Source: Urophycis tenuis
Lineage: Eukaryota; Chordata; Actinopteri; Gadiformes; Phycidae
Assembly: GCA_036785325.1 (NCBI GenBank)
Contig: JAXIVH010000103.1
Span: 351,001 to 415,000 of the forward strand
DNA length: 64,000 nt
Direction: 5' to 3'
The position numbers and the translations under genes were made by a program. Shown here piece after piece: positions 46,101-60,404 of the stretch (position 1 is its first letter; every line of letters begins with the position of its first letter). Under the pieces are notes generated by a model, which saw nothing but the letters and a program-made list of their open reading frames with translations, did no database searches and was not told the origin of the DNA.

Positions 46101-49100
46101 AATCTAGATCAAAAATTTGGAGCCCAAGCGACAAGTCCCCTGGGAGGAATTTGTTCAAATAGGACGCGAAAATCGGAAATGACAAAAATTAAAATGGAAA
46201 TATCTGACTTCCGGTGGGTTTTTAGGTATGGGTCCAAGAGGCTTTTTTGTAGGGCTAAGCCGGGTTAACATCCATACCGAGTTTCAAACATATCGATCAA
46301 AGTCGGTGTCTCGGAAAGAAAACAAAAAATTGATTATGGCCGATTTTGATGGAATGCGGTGGCCACGCCCTTTGAGGTAGAGTCCCAAATAGCACAACTT
46401 TTCTCAACTTCCATGTTCTGAACCTACACAATTAATTTGAAGCCCAAAGGCCTAATTCCCTGGGAGGAGTTTGTTCAAATAAAACGCAAAAATTGCAAAA
46501 AATGTATGCAAATATCTGACATCCGCTGGGGTAAGGGGTATGGGTCCAAGAGACTTTTTTGTAGGTCTGGACCTGTCTAACGGGCCTACCGAGTTTCATA
46601 CATGTAGGTGAAACGTGGTGTTGGGGCTGTTGTTTTTAAAGCCTGTAGGGGGCGCTACTACCACGACAAGCACGATTTTTGGTAAGGAAGGTTTTGGCAG
46701 GACTATACACGTGTCCAGTGAATTTCATATTCACAGCTATTACGGTGTTTGCACAGTGATTTACGCTGCTTTTAGAGTGCCATCCACTGGCAGAATTTTT
46801 TTCCCCTTTTGAACCCCGCCTCAGGAAGCCATGAGCTATGTGCCCACCAATTTTTGTGTTAATTGCACTTGCCAATGTGGAGGAATAAACTTCTTGAATA
46901 AACTTCTTCTTGATTTTAAAGAGCGCCACTCAGTGGCAATGATGAGAAATTTTGTAGAATGCATGCGGGACATATACTGAAGTGGGGACTAAAGATGGTT
47001 TTTGAACGGACATAGGATTGTCGAGATATGGTCCACTTCCTTTTTTTACGTAAAATTGACAAATATAATTTTTTTATAACGTGCTAAGTATAGAGAATTC
47101 CAACATACTTCACATGACATTTTGTCATCGTTCATTCTGAGGATGCTACCGATCAAGTTTCGTTGTTATCGGAGAAAGCCTCATATCTTAAGGCTGTAAA
47201 AGTTTTTTTTTTAGTTTTTGCGATTTTTCGCAAAAATAAAGGCAGGCGGAAACACAACTAGCAGACACCGCAAGGTGCAGCACGATTGCCTGCATCCGTC
47301 CATGTCACGATTTTGATTGTACGCCAACTTTTGCGGAAGTTACAGGCGTTACAGAGGTTGCGCGTAAACAGCTCCACCTAGAGGCTTTACTAGTGCACGA
47401 CATGAACACGACGCCTAGAATATAACATTTTTCACCAGGCCCTAAAAGTTTGCCAAAAAAAATTGAGTTTTCGTATATGTGCAGGGGGTTTAAATCAACA
47501 TCAAAGATCCCCGAAATAATAACAAACAAAAAAACGTAGATTCGCAAATAGCACAACTTTGGTTTACAACCACGTTTTAGCTGTACTGACCATTTTTCAA
47601 GCAGAACGGATAATTGCCTTGGGAGGAGTTTGTTCAAATAGGATGCGAAAATCGCAGAATTTTGCAAATTTAAAGGCAAATATCTGACTTCCGGTGAGGT
47701 GAGGGGTCATGGTCCAGGAGGCTTTTTTGTAGGTCTGGACCGGTTTAACGTCCATACCGAGTTTCATACATGTAAGTGAAACGTGGTGTCGGGGCTGTTG
47801 TTTTTAAAGCCTGTAGGGGGCGCTACTACCACAACAAGCACGATTTTTCATATGTGAGGTTCTGGCAGAGGTATACATGTGTCCTGTGAATTTCATATTC
47901 ATAACTATTACGGTGTTTGCAGAGTGACATAAAAAGCCTAACCCTAACCCTAACCCTAACCCAAATTGAATATGGCCGACTTTGATGGCACGCCATGACC
48001 ACGCCCTTTGAGGTAGGGTCGTAAGTAGCACAACTTTTGGTAAGAACCATCTTCTGAATCTAACCCAAAAATTTGGCGCCCAAGCGACAAATCCCCTGGG
48101 AGTAGTTTGTTCAAATAGGACGCGATAATCGAAAATTGCAAAAATTAAAATGAATATATCTGACTTCTGGTGGGTTTTTTGGTATAGGTCCAAGAGGGTT
48201 TTTTGTAGGTATATGCCAGGTTAACATCCACACCGACTTTCAAACATATCGGTTGAAGTCGGTGTCTCGGAAAAAGCCAAAAAATTGATTATGGCCGATT
48301 TTGACGGAACGCCGTGGCCACGCCCTTTGAGGTAGAGTCCCAAATAGCACAACTTTTGGTAAGAACCATCTTCTGAATCTACCCAAAAAAAATTGGAGCC
48401 CAAGCGACAAATCCCCTGGGAGGAGTTTGTTCAAATATGATGCGAAGATCGCAAAATTTCGCAACTTTGAAGGCAAATATCTGACTTCCGGTGGGTTGAC
48501 GGGTATGGGCCCAAGAGGCTTTTTTGTAGGTGTGGGGCTGTTTAACGTGCCTACCGAGTTTCATACATAGAAGTGAAACGTGGTGTCGGGGCTGTCGTTT
48601 TAAAAGCCTCTAGGGGGCGATACTATGACGACAAGCACGATTTTTGGAAGTTGATGTTGTAGCAGCCTGATACACATGTCCTGTGAATTTCATATTCAGA
48701 ACTATTACGGTGTTTGCACAGTGATTTACGCTGCTTTTAGAGTGCCATCCCGTGGCAGCATTTTTTTTTCCTTTTAAACCCTGCCTCACGGAGCCAAGTG
48801 CTAGTGGCAGACCAAGTTTCATTTAAATCTCCCTTGCTAATGTGGAGATATAAACTTCTTGATTTTATAGAGCGCCACCTGTTGGCAAAGACCACAAATT
48901 TTGTGACATGCATAAAGGAGGTACAAGGAAGTTGGACTCCGAGTTTGGTGTTGAACGGACATAGCAGTGTGGAGAAATGGTCCACTTACTTTTTTTACGT
49001 AAAATGTAGGCATAAAAAAAAATTATAAAGCGCGACAACACGCTTATCTTTGGGAATGACAATACACTTCCGATAACAAATTTTCATTACACAGAATGGA

Positions 49101-52100
49101 GATGCTACATCTGGAGTTTCGTGCAAATCGGTGAAAGCCACATGCAATACATGTCTAGGACGCACTTTTTTGCGTTTTTGCGTTGTAGCCCAAAAAAGTC
49201 AGGGCAGAAATGGGCGTGGCCTACATGAGGAGGTGCAGCATGATTGCCCGCATGTGTGGATATAAAGATTTTGAGGGTGCGACAAAGTATGCAGGAGTTA
49301 TTAGCATTACGTTTTTTTTTAAATAGCGCCACCTATAGGTGAGACATTAACGTGTCGCATAGAATATATAATTTTTCACCAGATGTGATAACTTTGCCAA
49401 AAAAAATTGAGTTTTCGTATATGTTCAGATAGTGAAAATCAACATCAAAGATCCCTGAAATAATAATAAACGGACCAATTACAATAGGGACTTTCGTCCT
49501 GTTTCACAGGCTCGGTCCCTAATTAACTGGAAATATCAATCTGTGTACACTGATGTCACCATCAACTAACTCATGTCTTCTGCTGTTTTCTCACTTAGGA
49601 TCTGCTGCTGTCCAGTGCCAACAGAAAATCAAGACTCGTCTGAAGAAGAAGTTCAACTGTGTGTTTGAGGGGATCCCTAAAGCAGGACAGGCAACAGGAC
49701 TGAATTACTTCTACACAGAGCTCTTCATCACAGAGGGAGGCAGTGGAGAGGTCAACAAGGAACATGAGGTCAGACTGATTGAAACAGCTTCCAGGAAACC
49801 AGCCAAGGAAAAAACACCAATTAAATGTGAAGACATCTTCAAACCCTTGCCCGGACAAGATCAACCAATCAGAACCATAATGACAACTGGAGTGGCTGGC
49901 ATTGGTAAAACAGTTTTAACACACAAGTTCACTCTAGACTGGGCTGAACGCAAAGCCAACCAGGACATACACTTCACATTTCTCTTTACTTTCAGAGAGC
50001 TGAATTTACTGAAAGAGAAAGAGTTTAGCTTCGTGCAACTTCTTCATCACTTCTTTATTGAAACCAAAGAAGCAGGAATCTGCAGATATGACCGAGCCCA
50101 ATGTGTCCTCATCTTGGATGGTCTGGATGAGTGTCGACTTCCTCTGGACTTCCAGAACAACCAGATCTGGACTGATGTCACAGAGCCGACCTCGGTGGAC
50201 GTGCTGCTGACAAATCTCATCAGAGGCAACTTGCTTCCCTCTGCTCGCATCTGGATAACCACACGCCCTGCGGCAGCCAATCAGATCCCTGCAGAGTGTG
50301 TGGACATGGTGACTGAGGTGAGAGGGTTCACTGACCCACAGAAAGAGGAGTACTTCAGGAAGAGATTCAGAGACAGGACACAGGCCAACACAATCATATA
50401 CCACATCAAGAAAACACGAAGTCTCCACATCATGTGTCACATTCCAGTCTTCTGTTGGATCTGTGCTACAGTTCTACATGACTTCTTTGAAACATCTCAG
50501 AGGGTAAAAGAGATGCCCAACACCATGACTCAGATGTACTTGTACTTCCTGAGGGTTCAGTCCTTACAGGGGGACAGGAAGTATCACGGGAGAGATGAAA
50601 CAGATCCACACTGGAGTACAGAGAGCAGGGAGATCATTGTTTCTCTGGGAAAACTGGCTTTTAACCAGCTGGAGAAAGGCAACCTGATCTTCTATGATGC
50701 AGACCTGAAAGAGTGTGGCATCAATATCAGAGCAGCCTCAGTGTACTCAGGAGTGTTCACCCAGATCTTTAAAGAGGAGTGTGGGCTGTACCTGGACAAG
50801 GTGTTCAGCTTTGTCCATCTGAGCATCCAGGAGTTTCTGGCTGCCCTTTACGTCTTCCTGTCATTTAACGACACTGGTGTCAATCTGCTCTCAGGACAAC
50901 CACGACCCCTGTGGTCTGTTCTTGTTAGAAACAAACAAACAAAAAAAAGCCAGGTCGAACTCTACAAGAATGCTGTGGACAAGGCCTTACAGAGTGAGAA
51001 CGGACACCTGGACTTGTTCCTCCGCTTTCTACTGGGCCTTTCTCTGGAGACCAATCAGATTATCCTACGAGGTCTGCTGGGACAGACAGGAAAAAGCTCA
51101 GGGATGAAGGACAAAACAAAGTCTTACATCAAGAAAAAGTTAGAGGGAGGTCTCCCTCCAGAGAGAAGCATCAATCTGTTCCACTGTCTGAATGAGTTGA
51201 ACGACTGTTCTCTAGTGGAGGAGATACAACTGTTCCTGACATCAGGAAGATGGTCCATTAAATCTCTTTCCCCTGCTCAGTGGTCAGCTCTGGTCTTCAT
51301 TTTACTTTCATCAGAAGAGGAGCTGGATGTGTTTGACCTGAAGAAATACTCTCCTTCAGAGGAGGGTCTTCTGAGGCTGCTGCCAGTGGTCAAAGCCTCC
51401 AAAACATCTCTGTAGGTTCACTCATAATATGTATGACAATAAACACAACACAATAAACAAAATAGTAGATTATAAAAGTTACAATTATATAAAAAAAACA
51501 TCTCTGTAGGTTCAGTAATAACAGGTATTAAAATAAACACAATATTTTGTACATAGCAGTAAAACATAAAATTAATATGAATCTATCACACAACAACAAA
51601 CAGCAATACTCAATTTACACCCAATAATAATCATACATAGTACTTGTAGCAGCCCTTGCCTTCTTTAACAATGGCAGAGAGTCTCTTATGGGTGCAGTCG
51701 TATTTATTGATCAGGAATCACCTTCAGCACCGTGAAATCTAAAAATAAAACACAAACTATCTGATTAAAAACCTTTCACATGACAAACAAAACCTCAATT
51801 TCCACAGTTCAACATCTGCATTTACACCTAAAATTACTTGCAGTTTACTCAGAATAACAAATACATGAATGAACTGAATATGTTTACAAACATCTCATTC
51901 TGAACCAAACAATACACACCTCGCTCCGCTGGCCAAGGGTGCAAATCTTCAGGTTGGATGCTTTCACATATTAGCCGCTAGCTTGATTGATTGATCTAAA
52001 TAAACAGCACACAAAGGTGGCGAACGCACGTTAAAGAAGTTCACAAACAGACGCAAACGTATACATGATAATGCATAACTGCTAAATGGTACAGAGTAAG

Positions 52101-54085
52101 CAACACCAAGATTACACAACATGTGTTAACTTACATATGTCATACAGCCTCCAAGACAAGTAAAACTTACTGAGAAAGCCCTGGCAAGTGTACCTGTCGA
52201 TCAGCTAATCAGGTTCCGGGGCTCACAGCCTCCATCCAGTCATATTGATTAACAAAAAATGAATGAACTCTAGCGGCCACTTACAATACTACATACTAAT
52301 CATAAAACATTTCAACACAATATATTAACTATAGGAAAAGTAAATATATGTATGCTGTTTTAAACACAGTTGCTAACATGTTCCTGGTTATTTTGTGCTA
52401 AACATATATTCACAAATAAGGATGGGCTGCAGAAAAATATAGCAATATGGTGTAAACCTGGTGAGGGGAAAAACCCACACATTTCATAATACATTTTCTC
52501 TGAATGTATTATGAAATAATATATAAAGAAATTTGGCATACTCCTGTGGGTTAGCTATCTTTGTGAGTGGACGTATGACTGATCAATAAGCACTTTAAAG
52601 TACAGTTCCCTAACATGTTCGTGTTTATTTTTTGTGAAGGCTGAATGGCTGTAACCTGTCAGAGAGATGCTGTGAAGCTCTGGCCTCAGTTCTCAGCTCA
52701 GAAGCCTCTCGTCTCACAGAACTGGACCTGATGATCTGCAGGATTCAGGAGTGCAGATGCTCTCTGTAGGACTGAGGAGTCCACACTGTACACTGGAAAC
52801 TCTCAGGTCAGTTTGACTCAATGTGCAAACAGTGACACCACAGGGTTTCCACACAAGAGGTGTCTGGGACACCTCTTGTATAATTTGTGGGGCACTCTGC
52901 TTGGTCCAGGGGCTGAATTGGCTCTGACTGTCTTGACAACCTCCTGGACCTGTATTATTTTAAGTACAGTTCCTAACATGTTCCTGTTTATTTGTGTGAA
53001 GGCTGAATGGCTGTAACCTGTCAGAGAGATGCTGTGAAGCTCTGGCCTCAGTTCTCAGCTCAGAAGCCTCTCGTCTCAGAGTGCTCGACCTGAGTAACAA
53101 TGATCTGCAGGATCCAGGAGTGAAGCGTCTCTCTGCTGGACTTGGTAGTCCACACTGTACACTGGAAACTCTCAGGTCAGTTTGACTCAATGTGCAAACA
53201 GTGACACCACAGGGTTCCCAACAGAAGACATTTCACATATTTACATTGATACAAATGTGTGTGTGTGTGTGTGTGGGGGGGGGGGTGTGTGTGTGTGTGT
53301 GTGCATGCAGGCTGTCTGGCTGCCTGGTCACACAGGAAGGCTGTGCTTCTCTGGCCTCAGCTCTGAGCAGCAACCCCTCCCATCTGAGAGAGCTTGACCT
53401 GAGCTACAATCACCCAGGAGACTCAGGAGTTACACTGCTCTCTGCTGGACTGGAGGATCCACGCTGGAGACTGGACACTCTCAGGTATGGAGAGGACAGC
53501 TCAGCGCTCAGCAGTGTTGTGCTAGTTACTGAAAAATAGTAATTAGTTACAGCTACTACTTTGTAAAAAAGTAACTCAGTTAGTAACTCACTTACTTAAA
53601 CCAAAAAGTAATGCGTTACTGAGAAAGTAACTTTTTAGTTACTGTAAAATGTTCTTCCAATGCTCTAAAGGTTGATTGATTGAGTTCCCCTCTAGCCGTC
53701 ATTTCAGTTCTGTACTGATGCTGAATAATACAAAATAATACAACTGTTTCAATTCATTTGTATCCACATCACTGAATGTAATCATCCACGCAGTATGATC
53801 TGTTGTGCACCAACACAAACACCAAAGTATTTTTTCAATGTCTATTTATTTCAGTCAGGCCATAGGCTGTAAACTGGCTAAACAAGGCTATTTTTCTTAT
53901 TTGGTATTCAAAAACAAACTGCCAAAAATTAAAGTGGCTTAAAAGCAAATACAGACATTCTGATATAAATAACTGAAAACAATATTCTGACGTCGACGTC
54001 GGCCAGCTGAGCGCCGCTGAGCCGCCGCCGTGCGAGAGGCAGAGACGCCCCCGCCGCGTCCTCGCTCCGCCTCCTCGGAGCGCCG

Positions 54086-54154
<69 letters not shown>

Positions 54155-54162
54155 TTTTGTGC

Positions 54163-54196
<34 letters not shown>

Positions 54197-57100
54197 GCAG
54201 TAGCAGTTCTACATTGAACTACGCCCTGGGCGATATCCCTCCAATCGCCCCCCCCCCCCCCCCCCTCCCCACAGCTGCAGGGGGCGACAATTTGCCAATT
54301 CCCCACATAGTGACACGGTAGATTATAGAGAAGCACTTCGCGGCGCAGATGTGTCACCCCGTGTGTGCATGCCGCTTCCGATGTGCTTCAGCAGATTGCT
54401 GTTGCTGTTTTTCGCCGTACAGAGGATTTTTGACCCGGGCCACAGTTTACATCTTACTGAAATGTTGTTTTCCCCTTTGCTCTCGAGTTGAAAAAAAATG
54501 GAGTATTTCCAAGAGTAGAAACTGAGCTTCCCCTTCTCGCTCGCCATCATGCCGTGCACTGACCTGTCCAGTCATCTTCGGGGCGCGTGTTTGATTGCGT
54601 GTGTGACGCTAGAGGCGACAGCTTTGTTTTTCAATTCAATTAAACTTTATTGATCGGGAACTGCGTGCCGTTGTAAAACCTCACCAAAAAGAACGGAGTA
54701 ACGTAGCGTTTGGTAACGGGAATGGAGTTACTGTATTTTAAAAAACAACGCGTTACGTAACGCGTTACTGAAAAAAATAACGGCGTTACGTAACTGCGTT
54801 ACTAATAACGCGTTACTACCCAACACTGGCGCTCAGTGACAATATCTCCTACAAGGATTCAACCAGCTGCTAGAGGAAGTGGTTTCAAAACACAGCTGGA
54901 ACTCATGTTGTGTACAGCAGATGATGAAGGTGAATCTTTTCATGTTTAAAGACAACATGCTGCTCTCACTGTGTTTACCCCCCAGTGTGGAGCATGGTGG
55001 AGTGGGGATGCTGAAACCAGCTCTAAAGAAGTGTAAGTGTCTGTTTAGTTGGATTCATCACAACACACACTCACTATTTACATAGAAAGTCCATCCACAC
55101 AGCAGTCTGGGACGTCTGTTCATCCAGAACATACTGGGAATGAAGATGATGGTTGACATCACGTCTCTTATGTTTATTCATATTATTAACAATGCCAATT
55201 AATACTGCTTATGTAACATCCAATATGTATTATTATTGTTATATCATTATTGGTTAATTATGATTATTATGAGTATTGTTATTATTTTTGATTTATAAAC
55301 ATATTGTTCTCTTAGAAAAACTTGTGATTATATTACTATGAATTCCATTATATTATTATCATCGTTAGCAGAAGGCCTATCATCATAATAAGGTATTCAG
55401 AGTATCTTTGAGTTCTTTTCTATTTGTATCACTCTGAGACAAAAGATCATAATAATCATGCTACTAATACATTACATTATTTTGTCACCAGTATTATCAT
55501 ATACCTATTGTTTCTTTAAGGTTTAGGTTTAATTGTTATTTTAACATATATACATATGCCCATAACTCTGCAGTGCACTGGTCTAACAATTTGATATTTC
55601 GCAACCATATAGATATCTAAGAAGAGCAGGGGCCTCATGTACAAAGGTTGCTCATGCACAAAAACGTGGCATACGTCCTTTTCCACGCTCACTTTCAGAT
55701 GTATAAAACGTGAAATGACCGTGGAAATGTGCGGTGGCCACGCCACCCTCAGGGCTGTCATACACACGTTTTTACAGCTATTGTTCCTTTGGTGACACTT
55801 AGAGGTGATGCTGGGAAACTGTTAATAATGTCTACAACAATTAGTCATCAGATTGATGTGCACATCATAGACACACCTTTGAACAGTTAACACCCCGTGT
55901 TTGCAATTATATCGGTGGATATGAAAGCATGCGCAATGTGATGAAGAAAATGGTATTAACAATGGTGTTGTTAGAGGACCTCGCAACCTTTATACTGAGA
56001 TATTTGGGATTAAAATGATGAAGAAAAAGAAACCCCACAACCTAGGAGATGAAGATGATTTGTTTTGATCTGTTGCAAAATAATTTCCCTCGGGATGAAT
56101 AAAGTCTCTTGAATCTTGAAAAAAAAAAGACTCTTCGGGCATGCAAGCTAAAGAGACAATGAAGACGCATACTGAAAACCATATGGAGAGGGTGCATCGG
56201 AATCTTCTACCCCCTAGGCAACCAACCAACATCGCAACCTGGAACATCAGGACCATGTTCACATCAGGGAAGACGACTGGCGTCGCGGATGAGATGAGGA
56301 GATACAGGGTTTCTATCCTCGGCCTGTGAGAATCCAGAAGGCTCCAGACAGGAGAAGTCAAATTGGTCAGTGGTGTGTCAAACACAGAAATCCATGATAA
56401 ACAGGGACGTCTCCTTACCACCAAGGAAGAACAATACCAAAGATGGACAGAGCCTTTCAGGGAGCTGCTCAATAGACCACCCCCTGTCCAAGAGATAGAG
56501 ATTCCACCAGCAGCACTACGACGTGGCAAAGCAGCAGGGCCAGACGACATCCCAGCGGAGGCCCTTCAGGCTGATGTTGAAACCTCAACCACCATGCTAT
56601 ACCATCTGATCAAGGAAATATGGGAGGATGAGGAAAATATACCAGCAGACTGGAAGGGCGGGCTTATTGCAATCATTCCTAAGAAGCGAGACCTCAGGGA
56701 TTGCACTACCGAGGAATCATGTTGCTATGAACACCAGGCAAAGTGCTCAATCGCATCATTTTAGAGAGACTGCGAAACGGGGTTGATGATGAGCTGAGAG
56801 AAAACCAAGCTGGTTTCAGAAACGGAAGACCATGCAGTGACCAAATTGCTCCCCTCAGGATCTTCATTGATCTATAGAATGGAACGCACCTTTACGTCAA
56901 ATTCATCGACTTTGAAAAAGCATTTGACAGTGTAATGCTTTTTTTTGTATTCGTCCCCCCAAATACATAAACATCATGAAGAACACATACCAGGACATGC
57001 AATGCTCCACCAGGGACAGGGACAAGAAACATTCAAGGTGCTCACTGGGGTGAAACAGGGCTGCCAGCTTTCCCCTTTCCTTTTCCTCTTGTGCATCGAC

Positions 57101-58785
57101 TGGACCATGAAGCAAAGTACCCACAAGAAAAGTACTAGCATCCAATAGAGTCTGACAGAACAGCTAGAGGACCTCGACATTGCAGATGACATTGCACTAC
57201 TCTCACATAGCCACCAGCAGATGAGAGAGAAATCCCAACTGCTAGAAACAACAGCAGCAGGACTGTTGTTTCAACTGTTGTTGTTTTTGTTGAGCAAAAA
57301 CCAAAATAATGCTGATAAACTACGAAAGCATGAATCCTATGAACATCGGGGACCAGACACTGGAACACGTCATCAAATGTACATAGCAGCGAAGTGTGAT
57401 AGCTGTGGACGGTGGGACAGAGGAAGATGTGAAGTCAAGAATAGGGAAGGCACGAACAACATGCAACATATTAGATAAGATCTGGAAAACTAAAAACATC
57501 TCTCTCAATGTAAAGCTCAAAATCTTCAACTCCAACGTCAAATCTGTACTGCTCTATGGATCAGGAACCTGGCGGACCACCAATGCCATCACCAGTACAC
57601 TGCAGACTTTCATCAACCACTGCCTTAGACGCATCCTCAGGATCTTGTGGCCAAACCGTATCAGTAACATCAACCTGTGGGAACGCACCAATCAAGAGCC
57701 AATAGAGATACAGCTTATAAGGAGAAAGTGGAGCTAGATAGGTCACACAGTAAGAAAAAGCAAAACGGCAATAACCAAACAGGCACTAACATGGAACCCA
57801 CAAGGCAAACGGAGCAGAGGGAGGCTCAAAAACACCTGGAGAAGGAGCACAGAGCTAGATGTGGAAAAGAAGGGACTGACGTGCAAACAGCTGGAGAGGA
57901 TGGCACAAGACAGACGGGGGTGGAAACGATTCATCAATGGCCTATGTTCCGAAAGGAATACAAAGGCCTAAAGAAAGAAAAAAGATTTTTGATTAGAATG
58001 CAAAAAAACATAGAGATAACATTGAGCCTGGCTTTCCATTGTTACGTTTGAGACCGCTAATTCCTTTCCTGCTGTCAACTGGGCTGCATTGCTCAGTGGG
58101 TAGAGTGTGGGTAAACAACTGGAGGGTTGGCGTTCAATCCCTTCCTCATGTAGAATTATCTCATTGATTGCGGGCATTCCTATGCACAAGTAAATCCTTG
58201 CTTAGATTATATTTGTTTCTAGTTATAACTATAATTACCAATTATAACTATTATTTATAGTTGTTGGCAACAGTTGCATTACGTTGAATTATATAATTTG
58301 AGGTGTATTTTAAATGATGTTTTTGTTCATTTGAGTACGTAAAGACAAGACAATGTGATGGTCGATGGACAATGTGGAGTCGATGGTTTTACGGTGCCTA
58401 ATGTGGCGAGGGGGAGGGTAACTTTCTACCAGATATCAAATATGTTTTTATAGAAAGGTCAAGTTCACACGACAACGCCACCCTGGGAATCCCACCCAGA
58501 GAGTAGACACACCGGTTCCTTCTATTCACAGGCTTGAGACGTGGTTCAAGGTATAAACATATCTCTTTTATTACAAAATATGGAAAAGCAGTAATAATCA
58601 AAATCATTCACACCGGGGAGGGGAAACTAGTCCCCTACCTACCGGGGGGACAAGTATTAGTGGACGGGGAGTGGTTCAACCAAAATAACTAATAAAATAG
58701 GAAAAGAGGGTCCCCCCCCACACACACACACACACACACGCACACACACGCACACACACGCACACACACGCACACACACGCACAC

Positions 58786-58828
<43 letters not shown>

Positions 58829-60337
58829 AGTAACCTTCACCAGGGGGCACAGCACACCAAACGAGGGGGGGGGACACCACCACCAGTCACCACCACCACC
58901 ACCGGCCTCCGACACTGAAACAGGGAAATATTATTCATGAGGGTTGCAACTCCAACAAAAGGCATAAAACAATTAATAAACACGTTAAACTTGACAGAAA
59001 TGTACAAAAATATAACTAAACCCCTTCAAATAATCAGAAACTAAAGCAAAAGCAAAAAAACAACACACAATAACACTCTAATTTAACACAAAAAGAAAAT
59101 GAATCAAACCAACCTCAAAAGAAAATAAAGAAAATAAACCTATACTGATAACCTAAATTAATTCCTCCAACCCACTCCTCACACTCATACAACTAAACCA
59201 TTAAAAGTCACTGAGCCAAGCATGAGTGGCTGTGCGACTGCAAAGCCGCGGGGACAACTAGGCTGCAGTAAGAGTCTTGTTGTCGACAGCCAGCAGCTTC
59301 ATTGTCCGTTTGGAGAAGGCCGCCGTCACAACGCCACCCTAACAGCAACACAGCGGTGCAGCCGCAGCCAAGCAGCAGCAAAGCAGCAGCCAAGCAGACG
59401 GTACAGCAAGCAGGCAAAGCAGCAGCCAAGCAGACGGTACAGCAAGCAGGCAAAGCAGCAGCCAAGCAGACGGTACAGCAAGCAGGCAAAGCAGCAGCCA
59501 AGCAGACGGTACAGCAAGCAGGCAAAGCAGCAGCCAAGCAGACGGTACAGCAAGCAGGCAAAGCAGCAGCCAAGCAGACGGTACAGCAAGCAGGCAGAGC
59601 GGAAGGCGAGCTAGCAGAAGAGTTGAGACAAAGCAGCAGCGGTCCGGCAGCGAGTCCACCTCCAGCAGAAGTAGCAGCGCACACACACTTATACAGGCAG
59701 GAGGAGGAGCGCGACAAATCCAGACATCAGCACTTCCCCGCCAAAGGAGAGCCCATGAGCAACACAGAGCATAACGTGCAGCAGCACACCCGCTGTAGCG
59801 GAGAAGACAACCGACCTCGTACCCGGGAGTGATGCGGAAGCTCGTGAACAAGAGAGGAGGCCGTCCTAAATACGCTCCTCTGCTCTGGGATAGGCTAACC
59901 GGCCATCGGGGTGTGTTCAGGGTCCTGTGCAATGCATAGAATAATCTATGCTGCCACACTAACATTTAAATTGATTTGCATATGTAAATGGAGGCGTGGA
60001 CGGGGAGGAGTTTACCACCTCTGCATGTGCGCTCAATTCCACAAAAGGTGCTTGGATCCATGCGTACGCACACTTTGATCCATTTGAATGTATTTGTGTG
60101 TACAACAGTTTCTGGGTTTTGCGTATGCCAAGTTTTAGAAGGAAATCCACACAAGTCTTACATGAGTACATGAGGCCCCAGGTCCCCAGAATATCTGGGA
60201 TGATTTTGTCCACAGGGGGCGCTATAATTCATGGTCAAAGTCAAACGATCAGCCCAGCTGTCCAGAATGAGAAACATTTTGAAACTTGGTGTACAGGCCT
60301 CATATTACATGCTGAAAATGTTATCCTCATGGAGCCA

Positions 60338-60404
<67 letters not shown>

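Larger units (their letters stand above)
45230..49530. repeat. Large unclassified interspersed-repeat array in the intron before FISNA-NACHT
   Basis: Several overlapping, partly tandem copies of a roughly 0.5-1 kb fish repeat: TGGCCACGCCCTTTGAGGTAG near 46,360 and 48,315; GGGAGGAGTTTGTTCAAATA near 46,460, 47,625 and 48,418; CTGTAGGGGGCGCTACTACC near 46,642 and 47,812. The same 55-bp end (GGACCAATTACAATAGGGAC...CGGTCCCTAAT) occurs at 45,245-45,300 and at 49,470-49,523. No coding content. Class unknown to me. Confidence 0.7.
55627..60180 (+). mobile_element. PIF/Harbinger-like DNA transposon remnant, copy 2 (with nested elements)
   Basis: Same ends as the copy at 289-2,158. It is inflated by the RTE LINE remnant and a 1.56 kb solo LTR. 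Confidence 0.6.

Noticed and set aside
59208..59965. Open frames on both strands over the 36-bp minisatellite, including a Cys/Leu-rich membrane-like frame
   Set aside because: The unit length is divisible by three and lacks stops; it sits inside a solo LTR.
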